This document shows, piece by piece, positions 1-9,218 of a stretch of DNA of 46,674 nucleotides. This stretch comes from Terriglobia bacterium (lineage in GTDB: Bacteria > Acidobacteriota > Terriglobia > Bryobacterales > Bryobacteraceae). The stretch spans positions 1-46,674 of the forward strand of contig PSRJ01000258.1 in assembly GCA_003175985.1 (NCBI GenBank), in the 5' to 3' direction. The notes under the pieces were generated by a model. It was not told the DNA's origin. It ran no database searches and saw only the letters and a program-made list of their open reading frames with translations. Within the stretch, counting starts at the first letter, position 1. Each line of letters opens with the position of its first letter. The translations under genes and the position numbers were made by a program.

Positions 1-101
1 CGCGGCGTAATCGCCGGCGCCTGTGCGCGGAGCAATACCGGATTGGCGAAAAGCCACGCCAGTACAAAAGCAGATGCCTGAGCGGTTTTCAAGTAACGCA
101 T
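1..101 (-). CDS. N-terminal fragment of an exported protein
   Basis: An open frame starts at an ATG (bases 101-99) and runs off the left edge after 33 codons. The translation begins MRYLKTAQASAF, continues with a hydrophobic stretch and ends in LLRAQAPAIT, which looks like a signal peptide with cleavage after RAQA or LRA. It lies 51 bases downstream of the cytochrome c gene on the same strand, so it may be the third gene of a minus-strand unit. Nothing of the mature protein is visible, so its function cannot be named. Confidence 0.6.
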   Translation of the reverse strand, partial: MRYLKTAQASAFVLAWLFANPVLLRAQAPAITP

Positions 102-152
102 CCCGACACATGCAGTATACACCGGGAGCGTGGCCTTTATTCTGACGCTTAC

Positions 153-785
153 TTACTGTCCCGGCGCCACGCAACTGCCCGGCTGAGCGGGCGGAATCGC
201 GCTGAGATACGTATAGATTGCCAGCAAATCCCGGTCCGTCATATAGCGGTATTCGGGCCAAGGCATCACGTACAGCTTGCTGCCCTGGGGATCGGTGCCG
301 GTCCGCATAAGTGTGACGAATTGTTGAAGGGTCAGGCCGGCCGGCAAGCCATTCGCATTCGGTGTAAGGTTGTCCGACTTGATCGTGCCCACCGGAGGCG
401 GCAGCGTGAACGGTACGCCTCCGGCCAGATAGTTGGCGGCGTTCATTTGCCCATCGCCGCTGACCCCGACGGGCGGCGGGTATGGGTTGTGTCCCGGCGC
501 ATATGTCGGGCAGCTATGGCAATCGGCGCAGGCGGCGTGCGCATTCACGTAATAACTGCCCAAGCCCACCAGAGCGCTGTCCTTGTTCCCGACATTCAGG
601 GGCACAGGAGCAATCGCATATCCGACTTTGATCCGCATGACTTCATCGTCTGAAGTCGTATCGGCAGCCACCCGGTGCGGACGCAGCAAAAGAAAACCGC
701 CGCTCAGAATGGCTCCCAGCGTGATCAGAGAAATAGAGCTGTATAGCACACTTGGCTTGCTTCGAAAATCTTTCATGCCGCGCAT
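153..785 (-). CDS. Membrane-anchored class I cytochrome c
   Basis: This 210-residue protein has an N-terminal membrane anchor (about residues 13-34) and one c-type heme site, C86-A-D-C89-H90. M174 in the MPWPEYRYMTD context is the likely distal heme ligand; an M-P-W...Y-R-x-M-T-D stretch before the last helix is usual in membrane-associated cytochromes c that take electrons from dehydrogenases. A Pro/Gly-rich insert (about residues 93-112) follows the heme motif. The ATG at 785 is used; an ATG three codons in is also possible. It is downstream of the enolase-superfamily gene with a 47-base gap, so cotranscription is plausible. The specific redox partner is unknown. Confidence 0.85.
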   Translation of the reverse strand: MRGMKDFRSKPSVLYSSISLITLGAILSGGFLLLRPHRVAADTTSDDEVMRIKVGYAIAPVPLNVGNKDSALVGLGSYYVNAHAACADCHSCPTYAPGHNPYPPPVGVSGDGQMNAANYLAGGVPFTLPPPVGTIKSDNLTPNANGLPAGLTLQQFVTLMRTGTDPQGSKLYVMPWPEYRYMTDRDLLAIYTYLSAIPPAQPGSCVAPGQ

Positions 786-832
786 CGTGCATGTGGCTGG
801 CCAACGAAGCGGCCCTCACACAACGCTGTTCG

Positions 833-2077
833 TCAGGCTGTGCGGCCTTCCCAATTGTTCAGGCGGTCGGAACTCACGGCGCGGCGTTCGGCGGGCGAAT
901 CGGTACGGAAGTAGGACCACGGACCTGGAATCCACGGATAGCGGTCGACCACCGATTCATCGACCACAACGCCGAGTCCCGGCTCTCGCGGCACAACCAG
1001 GTCGCCGCGGTCGATGGGCAGCGGATCCTTCAGGATTTCGGACGCTAGCGGGAACGGATACATCCCCGGCTGGCTGGGACTCGAATAACAGGGGTACTCG
1101 AGCCACTCCGCGACCGCCTGCGACCAGCAGATGCCCAACTGAGCCGCTGCGATCACCTCCAGTTCGGTTCCCAGGCTATGGAAGGCGAACTTCAGCCTCT
1201 GACGTTGGATCTCCGGCAACAACCGCCGTCCCATGCTGTAACCGCCTTGTGAGCAGACGTCCAATTGCACGTAATCCACTGCCTGTGTCAGGATCAGGTC
1301 CAGGTAGCTTTCCTCGCTTGGCTCATGCTCGCCGCATGCCAGCGGAACCAGGTCCCTTTCCTTCAGGCTTAAGTAAGCTGCGTGGTCGTGCGGCGGGAGT
1401 GGCTCTTCCAACCAGACGAGATGATAGGCGGCCATTTCGCCCGCTAGTTGTTCCACCGTTGCGGCGTCGTAACTGCGATCGCCCATGCGCCACCAGGTGT
1501 GGCCGTCCAGCATGAGATCGAAATCGGGGCCGACTGCCTGCCGCATGCGGCGTACGGTTTCCAGATCCCGCTCCGCTCCCTGCGCCACACGCATTTTATA
1601 AGCCCGGAATCCCTTTTTCTCGATGACGGCGGCCTCGGCCGTATAGGAGTCGCACGACAGATATAGGCCGGCGCTGGCATAAAGCCGAATCCGGTCGCGG
1701 ACACGTCCGCCCAGCAGTTCGGAAACCGGGACTCCGCGAGCTTTACCCGCCAGATCGTAGAGCGCAATTTCGACCGAGCAATAGGCTTTCGCGAGGTCGG
1801 CGCCGGGCTTGCACTCCTCCAGAAACTGCACACGCAGCGCGTCGGGGTCAGTGAGGACGCGATCCACCAGAAACGGCGCGACCACCTGCTCGATCAGCCG
1901 TTGCACCCGCTCACTCCCCGGGCCGGGAGCGTATCCCACCAGTCCTTTATCGGTCTCCACCCGGATAAACATGGCGTCGCGCTTTAGAATCGTACGCTCG
2001 CCACCGTAAAAAGGCAGCAGTAGCGGCTCCGCAAAAGGGTAGGAGAGGAGGAACGCGCGGACGCCCGCGATTTTCAT
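833..2077 (-). CDS. Mandelate racemase/muconate lactonizing family enzyme
   Basis: A 414-residue enolase-superfamily protein. An N-terminal capping domain (about 1-120) is followed by the barrel. Visible catalytic elements are the KMR motif (K161, R163) after the second strand, metal ligands D191 (LMLDGH), E224/E225 (WLEEP) and E250 (CGEHE), and H300 (FHSLGTE) near the end of the barrel. Such enzymes abstract the proton alpha to a carboxylate and are mostly sugar-acid dehydratases, racemases or cycloisomerases. The combination resembles sugar-acid dehydratases, but the substrate cannot be read from sequence. The last 35 residues or so are a polar tail beyond the core. It probably heads a unit with the cytochrome c gene. 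Confidence 0.88.
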   Translation of the reverse strand: MKIAGVRAFLLSYPFAEPLLLPFYGGERTILKRDAMFIRVETDKGLVGYAPGPGSERVQRLIEQVVAPFLVDRVLTDPDALRVQFLEECKPGADLAKAYCSVEIALYDLAGKARGVPVSELLGGRVRDRIRLYASAGLYLSCDSYTAEAAVIEKKGFRAYKMRVAQGAERDLETVRRMRQAVGPDFDLMLDGHTWWRMGDRSYDAATVEQLAGEMAAYHLVWLEEPLPPHDHAAYLSLKERDLVPLACGEHEPSEESYLDLILTQAVDYVQLDVCSQGGYSMGRRLLPEIQRQRLKFAFHSLGTELEVIAAAQLGICWSQAVAEWLEYPCYSSPSQPGMYPFPLASEILKDPLPIDRGDLVVPREPGLGVVVDESVVDRYPWIPGPWSYFRTDSPAERRAVSSDRLNNWEGRTA

Positions 2078-2121
2078 CGCCGCTTCAGGATAGCACGCAA
2101 AACCGGCAACTTGCCGCGTCC

Positions 2122-2997
2122 CTACAGATAATGCAGGAGAAACAACCCACCTGCGGCGGCCACAAAGGAAGAAACCAGGGGCAATCGCCAGCCTCCTCCT
2201 TCCGGTTTTTCGCGTGCGAATCCGGGGACGGCTTCGTCCGCGGTCGAATCGGGATGAGGGGCGGCGGAATTCACTTCGGCCAGTGGCGGCTCCGGCGGTG
2301 GCGCCGCTATGCGTCCGGCCAGTTGCCGGCAGAGATCGCCCATTCCGAGAATGATATCGAGCACGTTGCGATCGCTTTCGGAAAGGCGGCGCTGCAGGTC
2401 GGCAATCTCGTGATTCCGAGCCGCCAGTTCTTCCCGAAGAGCCGCGATGGGCTGCTCGACGGACGCGGCTAGTTCCTGCTGCAGATGTGCCGTCCTGGTT
2501 TCGACCTCATTGGCGACTCGTTCTTCCACTATGTGTGACACCGCCTCGGCAAATTCGCGGTGGAGCGCAACAAAGTGCTGCCGCAAGGAGTCCTGTTCCC
2601 GGCCCGCATCGCGAAGAGCCGAAGCCAGCGCATCATCGCGTTGCCCCAGCTCCTTGAGCTCCAGAACAATACCGGCCTCGAATTCGGCGATGCGGCGTTC
2701 GCTTTGCGCGGAGTGCTCCTTGATCCGGGCCTCCACGGCCTCGATCAGAGCAGCCATTGCCTGACGGTCCAGGTTGGCTTGGCCCACGGGCGGGAGCGTT
2801 GCGGCCTGCCGAAGAAGCGCGAGACCCCGTTCGAGTTCAGCCACCCGATCAGCGAGCGGGATCAGTTCGCGAGGGGCCGGCGGGCCGGTTCTGGCTCCCG
2901 CATTCTGCGAAAGCTTCATGCCCACGCCGAAAGCCACGCCATCGCCGAAGGCGACGGCCAGGCTTCGCCACACGGACGAATCGCGGCTGCTTGGCAT
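2122..2997 (-). CDS. Tail-anchored coiled-coil protein
   Basis: A 291-residue protein of unrecognised function. Residues 1-30 form a Gly-rich, weakly hydrophobic segment (VAFGDGVAFGVG). Residues about 45-215 are rich in Glu, Arg, Ala, Leu and Gln with heptad-like spacing and should form a long coiled coil. A Pro-rich linker follows, and the last 20 residues (FVAAAGGLFLLHYL) form a C-terminal membrane anchor. The architecture suggests a cytoplasmic rod tethered to the inner membrane, possibly structural or scaffolding (inference). The ATG at 2997 is used; no strong ribosome site is visible. It is divergent from the small exported protein at 3239. Confidence 0.7.
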   Translation of the reverse strand: MPSSRDSSVWRSLAVAFGDGVAFGVGMKLSQNAGARTGPPAPRELIPLADRVAELERGLALLRQAATLPPVGQANLDRQAMAALIEAVEARIKEHSAQSERRIAEFEAGIVLELKELGQRDDALASALRDAGREQDSLRQHFVALHREFAEAVSHIVEERVANEVETRTAHLQQELAASVEQPIAALREELAARNHEIADLQRRLSESDRNVLDIILGMGDLCRQLAGRIAAPPPEPPLAEVNSAAPHPDSTADEAVPGFAREKPEGGGWRLPLVSSFVAAAGGLFLLHYL

Positions 2998-3020
2998 ACA
3001 ACATAATGTACAGCAAATGT

Positions 3021-3039
3021 TTCCGCTAGGGAAGCGGAA
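3021..3039. repeat. Short perfect inverted repeat in a divergent intergenic region
   Basis: Seven-base arms TTCCGCT (3021-3027) and AGCGGAA (3033-3039) flank a five-base loop. It lies 24 bases upstream of the coiled-coil gene start on the minus strand. It could be an operator or a small RNA hairpin; nothing further supports either. Confidence 0.4.
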
Positions 3040-3198
3040 TCTGCGCAGGCTGATGCGGAACGAGGCGTTGGCAGGCTTCGGTGGACCGGGAGCACACGAC
3101 GGCCGCTGGGTCCGTTCACGATGATACGGCCGAGCGCTTGTGACAGAGGAAATTCAGCCAAAAGTACCGCGGAAATATCCATCACAGTAAGCCCGTAT

Positions 3199-3214
3199 TG
3201 GCAACTTAGCTGCA
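3199..3214 (+). promoter_or_regulatory. Candidate sigma-54 (-24/-12) promoter
   Basis: TGGCAACTTAGCTGCA has the GG-N10-GC spacing and matches the sigma-54 consensus TGGCACG-N4-TTGCA except at three positions. The expected start of transcription is near 3225, just ahead of the GGAGG at 3229-3234 and the ATG at 3239. No sigma-54 activator gene is in the window. Confidence 0.45.
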
Positions 3215-3238
3215 TGCATCTCGGAGAAGGAGGACCCC

Positions 3239-3706
3239 ATGTCCGTTTCACGTTTACTACTGGTATTCGCACTCTTGGGTTTGATGTTCGTCGAAGTACA
3301 GAAACTGGTTGCCCAGCAGGATGCCAATCGGGATGAACTCTACGCCAGAACCGATACGGCCGCTCTGGTGCAGGATCTGGCGCGCCGAACCGGAGATTTC
3401 AAAGAGGAGTTTAACCGCGCTGTCGAGCACAGCTTGCTGGATGGAACTAAGCTGGAGGACCGCGCCAAGCATACAGCCGATAATCTGCACGATTCCGCCA
3501 AGAAGCTGAAAGACGTGTTCGAGGATAAGCGGGATAAGAACCATCCGGCGGTGCGGGAACAAGCCGATCGGACCATGGCCACCGGCAGCGAGTTGAGTCG
3601 AATCATCACGGCGCACCGCTTCACCGAAAAAGTGCAGCATGATTGGGACCTGATCCGCTCGGATCTGGACGCGCTTGCGCGAGTGTATAACCTGCCTCCG
3701 CTATAG
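3239..3706 (+). CDS. Small exported helical protein, function unknown
   Basis: A 155-residue protein with a short hydrophobic N-terminus (about residues 4-20, then VAQQD) that looks like a signal peptide or anchor. The rest is charged and helix-rich, with a possible coiled coil around residues 45-105. I do not recognise the family. The start is well supported: GGAGG sits six bases before the ATG, and a sigma-54-like promoter lies 25 bases further upstream. Its stop overlaps that of rdgB tail to tail within the palindrome CTATAG. A stress- or envelope-related role would fit a sigma-54 promoter but is a guess. Confidence 0.75.
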   Translation: MSVSRLLLVFALLGLMFVEVQKLVAQQDANRDELYARTDTAALVQDLARRTGDFKEEFNRAVEHSLLDGTKLEDRAKHTADNLHDSAKKLKDVFEDKRDKNHPAVREQADRTMATGSELSRIITAHRFTEKVQHDWDLIRSDLDALARVYNLPPL

Positions 3707-4279
3707 AGGCAGCGACGCAATCATGGCTCGCAGAGCATGGCCCCGATGGCTGGCTTTGAGCTTTTGCTCTGCCGTGGCCTGGCCGAACGTGCATCCGAAC
3801 GGGGGGTAATAGAACAGCGGATCGTAGCCGAAGCCGGCGGTCCCGCGCGGCGTCCGGGAAATGAATCCCGCAACGCGGCCGTGAAATACTCCTCGCACGT
3901 GGCCGCCTTCCACGAGGGCTATGGCGCAAACGAAGCGGGCGGAACGATCGGAGACGTTCTCCAGTTTCTGAAGCAACAGACCATTGTTGGCTTCATCCGT
4001 GGCATCGGGACCGGCGAACCGGGCGGAAAGGACGCCCGGAGCACCGCCCAGCGCCGTCACTTCTAATCCCGAGTCGTCGGCGAAGAGCAGACCCGGCGCG
4101 AACTGCCCGTAGTAGAGGGCTTTCTTAATGGCATTCTCCTCGAATGTGGCGGCGTCTTCGACGCAGGGTGAAATGTCTCGAAAGCCTGGAAGCAAATCGA
4201 TTTCTATCGCAGTTCCGCCAGCCATCCGGAATTCACGAAGCTTCCCAACGTTCCCCGTGGCGCAGAGTAGCCGGATCAA
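3701..4279 (-). CDS. rdgB: XTP/dITP diphosphatase (RdgB/HAM1 family)
   Basis: A 192-residue enzyme hydrolysing dITP, dITP-like and XTP nucleotides to monophosphates, keeping deaminated purines out of DNA and RNA. Family landmarks are present: the N-terminal [12 protein letters not shown] segment, FADDSGLEV with the catalytic and Mg-binding Asp, GFGYDPLF, and the C-terminal SHRGHALR. A much longer open frame extends upstream but lies inside rph and carries no family homology, so I place the start at a TTG (4279) overlapping the rph stop by four bases (TTGA). Length then matches the family (about 195). The rph-rdgB order is common in bacteria and indicates translational coupling. Confidence 0.92.
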   Translation of the reverse strand: MIRLLCATGNVGKLREFRMAGGTAIEIDLLPGFRDISPCVEDAATFEENAIKKALYYGQFAPGLLFADDSGLEVTALGGAPGVLSARFAGPDATDEANNGLLLQKLENVSDRSARFVCAIALVEGGHVRGVFHGRVAGFISRTPRGTAGFGYDPLFYYPPFGCTFGQATAEQKLKASHRGHALRAMIASLPL

Positions 4280-4992
4280 ATGCGGGCTGCTTCCCTTTGG
4301 AGGTCCACCAGTTGCGCAATGCCGGAGCGCGCCAACGCGATCATTTGAGCCATCTGAGCATCGTCGAATGGGATATGCTCGGCAGTGGCCTGCACTTCGA
4401 TGAAACGACCCTTGCCGGTCATCACGATATTCATATCGACGTCGGCGCGGGAATCCTCTTCGTAGCACAGGTCCAGCATGGGCACGCCCCCGACCAGCCC
4501 CACACTGGTAGCCGCCACATAGTCGAGAACCGGCATGCTCTTGATCACTTTGAATTCCACCAACTGCCGCAGCGCTTGCGCCAGCGCGACAAAAGCTCCC
4601 GTGATGGAGGCCGTCCGGGTGCCGCCATCGGCCTGGAGCACATCGCAATCGAGCAGCACCGTGCGTTCGCCCAGCGCCGCCATATCCACCACAGAGCGCA
4701 GCGAGCGCCCAATCAATCGCTGGATCTCATGCGTTCTTCCGGAAGGCCGGCCCTTGGTTACCTCGCGCGGCGTGCGCTTGCTGGTGGCCCGCGGTAACAT
4801 GGCGTATTCCGCCGTTACCCAACCTTTGCCCGAGTTGCGCAGGAACGGCGGCACGCTATCCTCCACGCTGGCGGCGCACAAGACCTGTGTGTTGCCCACT
4901 TTGATCAGGACCGAACCTTCCGCGGTCGCCAGGTAGCCGGTCACGATTTCCACCGGGCGCATTTCGAAGGGCTGACGCTTATCCGTTCGCAT
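4276..4992 (-). CDS. rph: Ribonuclease PH
   Basis: A 238-residue phosphorolytic 3' exonuclease that trims tRNA precursors. The sequence is collinear with the family from [13 protein letters not shown] to the C-terminus. It has [15 protein letters not shown], which carries the phosphate-binding Arg region, the [18 protein letters not shown] core, and [15 protein letters not shown] with the conserved acidic residues. It forms a hexameric ring in known members. It overlaps the upstream 48-residue peptide gene by 14 bases and the downstream rdgB by four bases, so the three are likely translated from one message. Confidence 0.96.
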   Translation of the reverse strand: MRTDKRQPFEMRPVEIVTGYLATAEGSVLIKVGNTQVLCAASVEDSVPPFLRNSGKGWVTAEYAMLPRATSKRTPREVTKGRPSGRTHEIQRLIGRSLRSVVDMAALGERTVLLDCDVLQADGGTRTASITGAFVALAQALRQLVEFKVIKSMPVLDYVAATSVGLVGGVPMLDLCYEEDSRADVDMNIVMTGKGRFIEVQATAEHIPFDDAQMAQMIALARSGIAQLVDLQREAARI

Positions 4993-5125
4993 TTTTCATA
5001 ACGAAGTAGAGAAAGAGCATTACCAGGATCATTCCGGCAAACACCAGAACCACGCAAGGGACGGCGGCCGCGGGGCGCGCGCCGGCGCGGCCTTTCTTCC
5101 CTCTTGCCGGCTTGAACTTGGCCAT
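4979..5125 (-). CDS. 48-residue single-pass membrane peptide upstream of rph
   Basis: A short gene too small for routine calling. It starts at ATG 5125 and ends at TAA 4979, overlapping the rph start by 14 bases in another frame. The product has a basic, Ala/Gly-rich N-terminus ([15 protein letters not shown]) followed by a hydrophobic stretch of about 20 residues (roughly 23-43) and a short tail, KNANG. Charge distribution predicts a cytoplasmic N-terminus. Its position makes it the first cistron of the rph-rdgB unit, and a -10-like TACTAT lies seven bases before the ATG. I do not recognise a family. Confidence rests on overlap, composition and topology only. Confidence 0.6.
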   Translation of the reverse strand: MAKFKPARGKKGRAGARPAAAVPCVVLVFAGMILVMLFLYFVMKNANG

Positions 5126-5132
5126 AAATGCG

Positions 5133-5138
5133 ATAGTA
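5133..5138 (-). promoter_or_regulatory. -10-like hexamer close to a start codon
   Basis: On the minus strand TACTAT ends seven bases before the ATG of the 48-residue peptide gene. No ribosome-binding site fits in between, so a near-leaderless transcript is possible. No convincing -35 is visible. Confidence 0.35.
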
Positions 5139-5175
5139 GCACCGGGTATTCCCCTTCCATGCCAGAATCGAAAGA

Positions 5176-5583
5176 ATGCGGCGCCGCGACTGGTGGTGGA
5201 TCACATTGGCGTTTTGCGCTTGCCGGAATGAAGGCCCGGCGCCGGACCTTTTCCCGGCCACCATGGCTGGCGGATGGCATCGTGCGGCGCTTCGCAATCC
5301 CTCCATTTCCGAGGCACCCGATCCCGTGCCGCGCACGGCGGTGAAGCGGTGGCAGGCTGCCAATTACGAAGGGTCCGGAAAGCTGGAAGCGCGCGCCTAC
5401 GAGTTGATTTCGCCCGGCGTCGCTTTGGACCTGGTGCAGCGGTGGCGCCCCTCCGCGGATACGGTTTTCTTCTATCGAGGCCCCTACTTCGTGGTGGTGA
5501 AATGGCAGGAGGCAGACCGTAAATCTCTGGAAGCATTCGTCCGCGAACTGGAGGAGCGATTGGGAAAGCCGAACGAGCCGTAG
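5176..5583 (+). CDS. Small exported protein, possible lipoprotein
   Basis: A 135-residue protein with an N-terminus MRRRDWWWITLAFCACRN. Three Arg precede a short hydrophobic stretch ending in two Cys (C14, C16), which could serve as a lipobox, although the -1 and -3 residues are not ideal. The C-terminal half (RAYELISPGVALDLVQRW, FFYRGPYFVVVKW, then a Glu-rich helix) suggests a small alpha/beta domain, vaguely like DUF6599 proteins, but I would not assign it. It diverges from the rph unit with only 50 bases between. Function unknown. Confidence 0.6.
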   Translation: MRRRDWWWITLAFCACRNEGPAPDLFPATMAGGWHRAALRNPSISEAPDPVPRTAVKRWQAANYEGSGKLEARAYELISPGVALDLVQRWRPSADTVFFYRGPYFVVVKWQEADRKSLEAFVRELEERLGKPNEP

Positions 5584-5585
5584 TT

Positions 5586-5629
5586 GGGTGCGCACCCCTG
5601 TTGAAATGGTAGGATAAGATCGTTTATCC
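5586..5629 (+). promoter_or_regulatory. Palindromic control region ahead of the tandem membrane proteins
   Basis: A perfect 12-base palindrome GGGTGCGCACCC lies at 5586-5597, followed by a -35-like TTGAAA (5601-5606) and an inverted repeat GGATAA (5612-5617) / TTATCC (5624-5629). TTATCC is at -10 spacing (17 bases) but is a poor -10 match. The cluster suggests a regulated promoter for the genes at 5666 and 6176. Confidence 0.4.
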
Positions 5630-5665
5630 ACCAGCAGGTTAGAGTTCCCGCGAGGTTTCCTCAGA

Positions 5666-6160
5666 ATGTCGCTTCTTAGTATTGCCGAGTGGCTGCAGAA
5701 CACGTCCATCAGCACCGGCATCCGCGAATCGACTTGGGTCTTTCCCATCATCGAGACGGTGCATCTGCTCGCCCTCGCCTTCTCCGTCGGTATCATCATG
5801 TTCGTAGATCTGCGCCTGATCGGGGCGGCAATGCGCGACCAGCCGGTCACGGAAGTCTTCAACCGGCTTCAGCCCATGGCGCTCAAGGGCTTCGTGGTGA
5901 ACGTCGTAAGTGGCATGCTGCTGTTCTGGTCGGAGCCCCTGAAGTGCTATCACAGCGCATATTTCCTGATCAAAATGGTGCTGCTTCTCTTTCTGGGGCT
6001 GAACGCCGTGAGTTTTCAATATGTAACGTATCCGAGCGTGGCAACGTGGGACAAAGCCGTGGCGCCTCCTTTTGGCGCCAGATTCGCGGGCTGGCTATCG
6101 CTGCTGTTCTGGCTGGGCGTCGTCGTCATGGGGCGCGCAATAGCCTACGCCACCAAGTAA
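5666..6160 (+). CDS. Multi-pass membrane protein, DUF6644-like
   Basis: A 164-residue integral membrane protein with four predicted helices (about residues 28-50, 73-92, 98-120, 138-158). An N-terminal segment SLLSIAEWLQNTSISTGIRESTWVFPIIETVHLLAL contains a His in the first helix that is repeated at the same place in the next gene (EMIHLVGL). These His-bearing small membrane proteins resemble DUF6644, for which I know no established biochemical role; heme or quinone binding is possible but unproven. The gene is 15 bases upstream of its paralogue, so the two products probably form a hetero-oligomer (inference). Confidence 0.72.
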   Translation: MSLLSIAEWLQNTSISTGIRESTWVFPIIETVHLLALAFSVGIIMFVDLRLIGAAMRDQPVTEVFNRLQPMALKGFVVNVVSGMLLFWSEPLKCYHSAYFLIKMVLLLFLGLNAVSFQYVTYPSVATWDKAVAPPFGARFAGWLSLLFWLGVVVMGRAIAYATK

Positions 6161-6175
6161 ACCGGAGATCTGCCG

Positions 6176-6652
6176 ATGTTCCCGATCCTTTTTCCGTTTT
6201 TCCACTGGGCCGATGCCTCCTGGCTGAGCCTCGAGATCCGCAGTTCCACCTGGCAATTTGCCATTCTCGAAATGATTCACCTGGTCGGGTTGACGATCCT
6301 TCTGGGAACGCTTTGGGTGCTGGACATGCGTCTGCTGGGCCTGGGTATGCGGCGCCAGCCCGCCGCGGAGCTGGCCCGGGACCTCTCACGCTGGATGTGG
6401 ATCGGCTTGTGGATCATGCTCGTCTCCGGCGTACTCTTGTTCTTCGGCGAACCGATGAAACTCTTCGGGAATCCCTCATTCCACGTCAAAATGATGCTGC
6501 TGGTTTTGGCCATCGGCTTTCAATTGACTCTCTTCCGCAGGGTCGTTTCCGATAAATCGGCCTCGGCCTTCCTGGACCAGGCCGCGGCGGGCCTCTCGCT
6601 CGTGTTGTGGTTCGGAGTAGGCCTGGCGGGCCGCGGCATCGGCTTCCTATGA
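6176..6652 (+). CDS. Multi-pass membrane protein, paralogue of the preceding gene
   Basis: A 158-residue membrane protein with the same plan as its neighbour: STWQFAILEMIHLVGL matches STWVFPIIETVHLLAL, VDLRLIGAAMRDQP matches LDMRLLGLGMRRQP, and SGVLLFFGEPMKLF matches SGMLLFWSEPLKCY. The shared features are a His in helix 1, an SG-x-LLF-x-EP-x-K motif in helix 2 and a Gly/Arg-rich end of helix 4. This points to an ancient tandem duplication. GGAG lies shortly before the ATG at 6176. The product probably works with the upstream protein; function unknown. Confidence 0.72.
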   Translation: MFPILFPFFHWADASWLSLEIRSSTWQFAILEMIHLVGLTILLGTLWVLDMRLLGLGMRRQPAAELARDLSRWMWIGLWIMLVSGVLLFFGEPMKLFGNPSFHVKMMLLVLAIGFQLTLFRRVVSDKSASAFLDQAAAGLSLVLWFGVGLAGRGIGFL

Positions 6653-6668
6653 GCCGGGCACCGGGCAC

Positions 6669-7871
<1,203 letters not shown>

Positions 7872-7908
7872 TCACCGCCGCCTCGATGGTATCCTGGAAA
7901 AAGTTGCC

Positions 7909-8745
7909 GTGCGTGTCCCCCTTCACTTCGCTCGCGCCGGAATGCTCGCCATCGGCGGGCTTGCGGCGATGTCTGCTTTGTACGCCATCCAGCCTTTCCG
8001 CGAGTACCCCGGCGTGGAGTACGATCAGTTTCCGCTGCCGCGCGATTTCCAGGAAAAGACCGAATTTGTGTTTGCGCGCCTGATGTATCCGCCCGTAAAC
8101 CGGGTCTATGGGGGATTCCAGTTCCTGGGAGACTGGCGCGAAGGCGCCTCCAATTGGACCATGGATTATCCGCGCTCGGACCGGCATTTCGTCACGGCCC
8201 TGCGCCGCCTGACGCGCATGCACACGCGTTCCGTCGAGCAGGTGATCAACCTGGACAATCACGACGTTTTCGACTGGCCCTGGCTCTACGGCGTCGAGGT
8301 GGGCCACTGGAACCTGACCGAAGCGCAGGCAGCCACCATGCGCGAATACCTCCTGCGCGGCGGTTTCTTTATGTGCGACGACTTCCACGGGACGGTTGAG
8401 TGGGACGTGTTCACCGCCAGCATGCAGCGGGTATTTCCGGACCGGCCGATTGTCGAGATCCCCTCCTCCGATCCCATCTTCCACATTCTTTACGATCTCG
8501 ATGATCGCTACCAGGTTCCCGGCGCCCAGTTCCTGGAGACCGGACAAATCTGGGAGAAAGACGGCAAGGTCCCACATTGGCGGGGCATTTACGATGACAA
8601 GGGCCGTCTGATGGTCGCCATCTGTTTCGACATGGATCTGGGAGATTCCTGGGAGCACGCCGACAACCCACGATACCCGGAGAAGTTCTCAGCTCTCGGA
8701 ATCCGCATCGGCGTGAACTACACCAGCTACGCGATCACGCACTGA
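7909..8745 (+). CDS. DUF4159 domain protein
   Basis: An exported or membrane-anchored protein dominated by a DUF4159 domain: FVFARLMYPP at the start, then DYPRSDRHF, LYGVEVGHWNLTEAQ, REYLLRGGFFMCDDFHG, and a C-terminal GIRIGVNYTSYAITH. The family is often met near MoxR/VWA genes, but here it stands alone; its activity is unknown. The frame is open from 7825, overlapping pobA. I prefer GTG at 7909 (278 residues) because it gives an n-region with two Arg before the hydrophobic segment AGMLAIGGLAAMSALYAI. ATG at 7942 is the alternative. Confidence 0.82.
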   Translation: MRVPLHFARAGMLAIGGLAAMSALYAIQPFREYPGVEYDQFPLPRDFQEKTEFVFARLMYPPVNRVYGGFQFLGDWREGASNWTMDYPRSDRHFVTALRRLTRMHTRSVEQVINLDNHDVFDWPWLYGVEVGHWNLTEAQAATMREYLLRGGFFMCDDFHGTVEWDVFTASMQRVFPDRPIVEIPSSDPIFHILYDLDDRYQVPGAQFLETGQIWEKDGKVPHWRGIYDDKGRLMVAICFDMDLGDSWEHADNPRYPEKFSALGIRIGVNYTSYAITH

Positions 8746-8755
8746 GGCATAGACG

Positions 8756-9130
8756 ATGACCTGGAGCGCTATGGGAGCCGCTGCCTTGGCACTCGCAGTC
8801 ATCTTGGGGGCATTCGGGGCGCACGGCCTGAAGGACCGCTTGGATGCCTACTCTCTAAGCGTTTACGAGAAAGCCGTTTTCTATCATTTCGTCCACGGCC
8901 TCGGGATTCTGATCGTATCGCTGTTGCCCAAAGCCGGATACCTCTCGCAGCCGCAATCCTCGTGGGTGTGCGGCCTGTTGACGGCCGGCATTATCTTGTT
9001 TTCCGGCAGTCTTTACGTCTTGGCAATCACTCGCATCCCTATGCTCGGGGCCGTTACACCCTTCGGTGGCCTCTCCTTCATCGCCGCCTGGCTGATGCTG
9101 GCCTGGATTTTGCTCCGCAATCAGGCATAA
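8756..9130 (+). CDS. DUF423 membrane protein
   Basis: A 124-residue membrane protein of the DUF423 (YgdD-like) family. Diagnostic features are the N-terminal GAFGAHGLKDRLDAYSLSVYEKAVFYHFVHGLG stretch (quoted in short form: GAFGAHGLK, then EKAVFYH, then HGLG) and the final helices ending AWLMLAWILL. Four transmembrane helices are expected. No biochemical function is established. It follows DUF4159 by ten bases on the same strand and may be cotranscribed. Confidence 0.88.
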   Translation: MTWSAMGAAALALAVILGAFGAHGLKDRLDAYSLSVYEKAVFYHFVHGLGILIVSLLPKAGYLSQPQSSWVCGLLTAGIILFSGSLYVLAITRIPMLGAVTPFGGLSFIAAWLMLAWILLRNQA

Positions 9131-9218
9131 AAGTACTAGAAAGGGTGTTACTCGAAACAAATCTGTTGTAAGATTGCTGTTCCTGATATTGGAAAATCCG
9201 AAACAGGTGCAGAAAAAG

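Noticed and set aside
4280-4648. Upstream extension of the rdgB frame (315 codons in total)
   Set aside because: It overlaps rph completely and lacks RdgB similarity; the TTGA overlap start is better.
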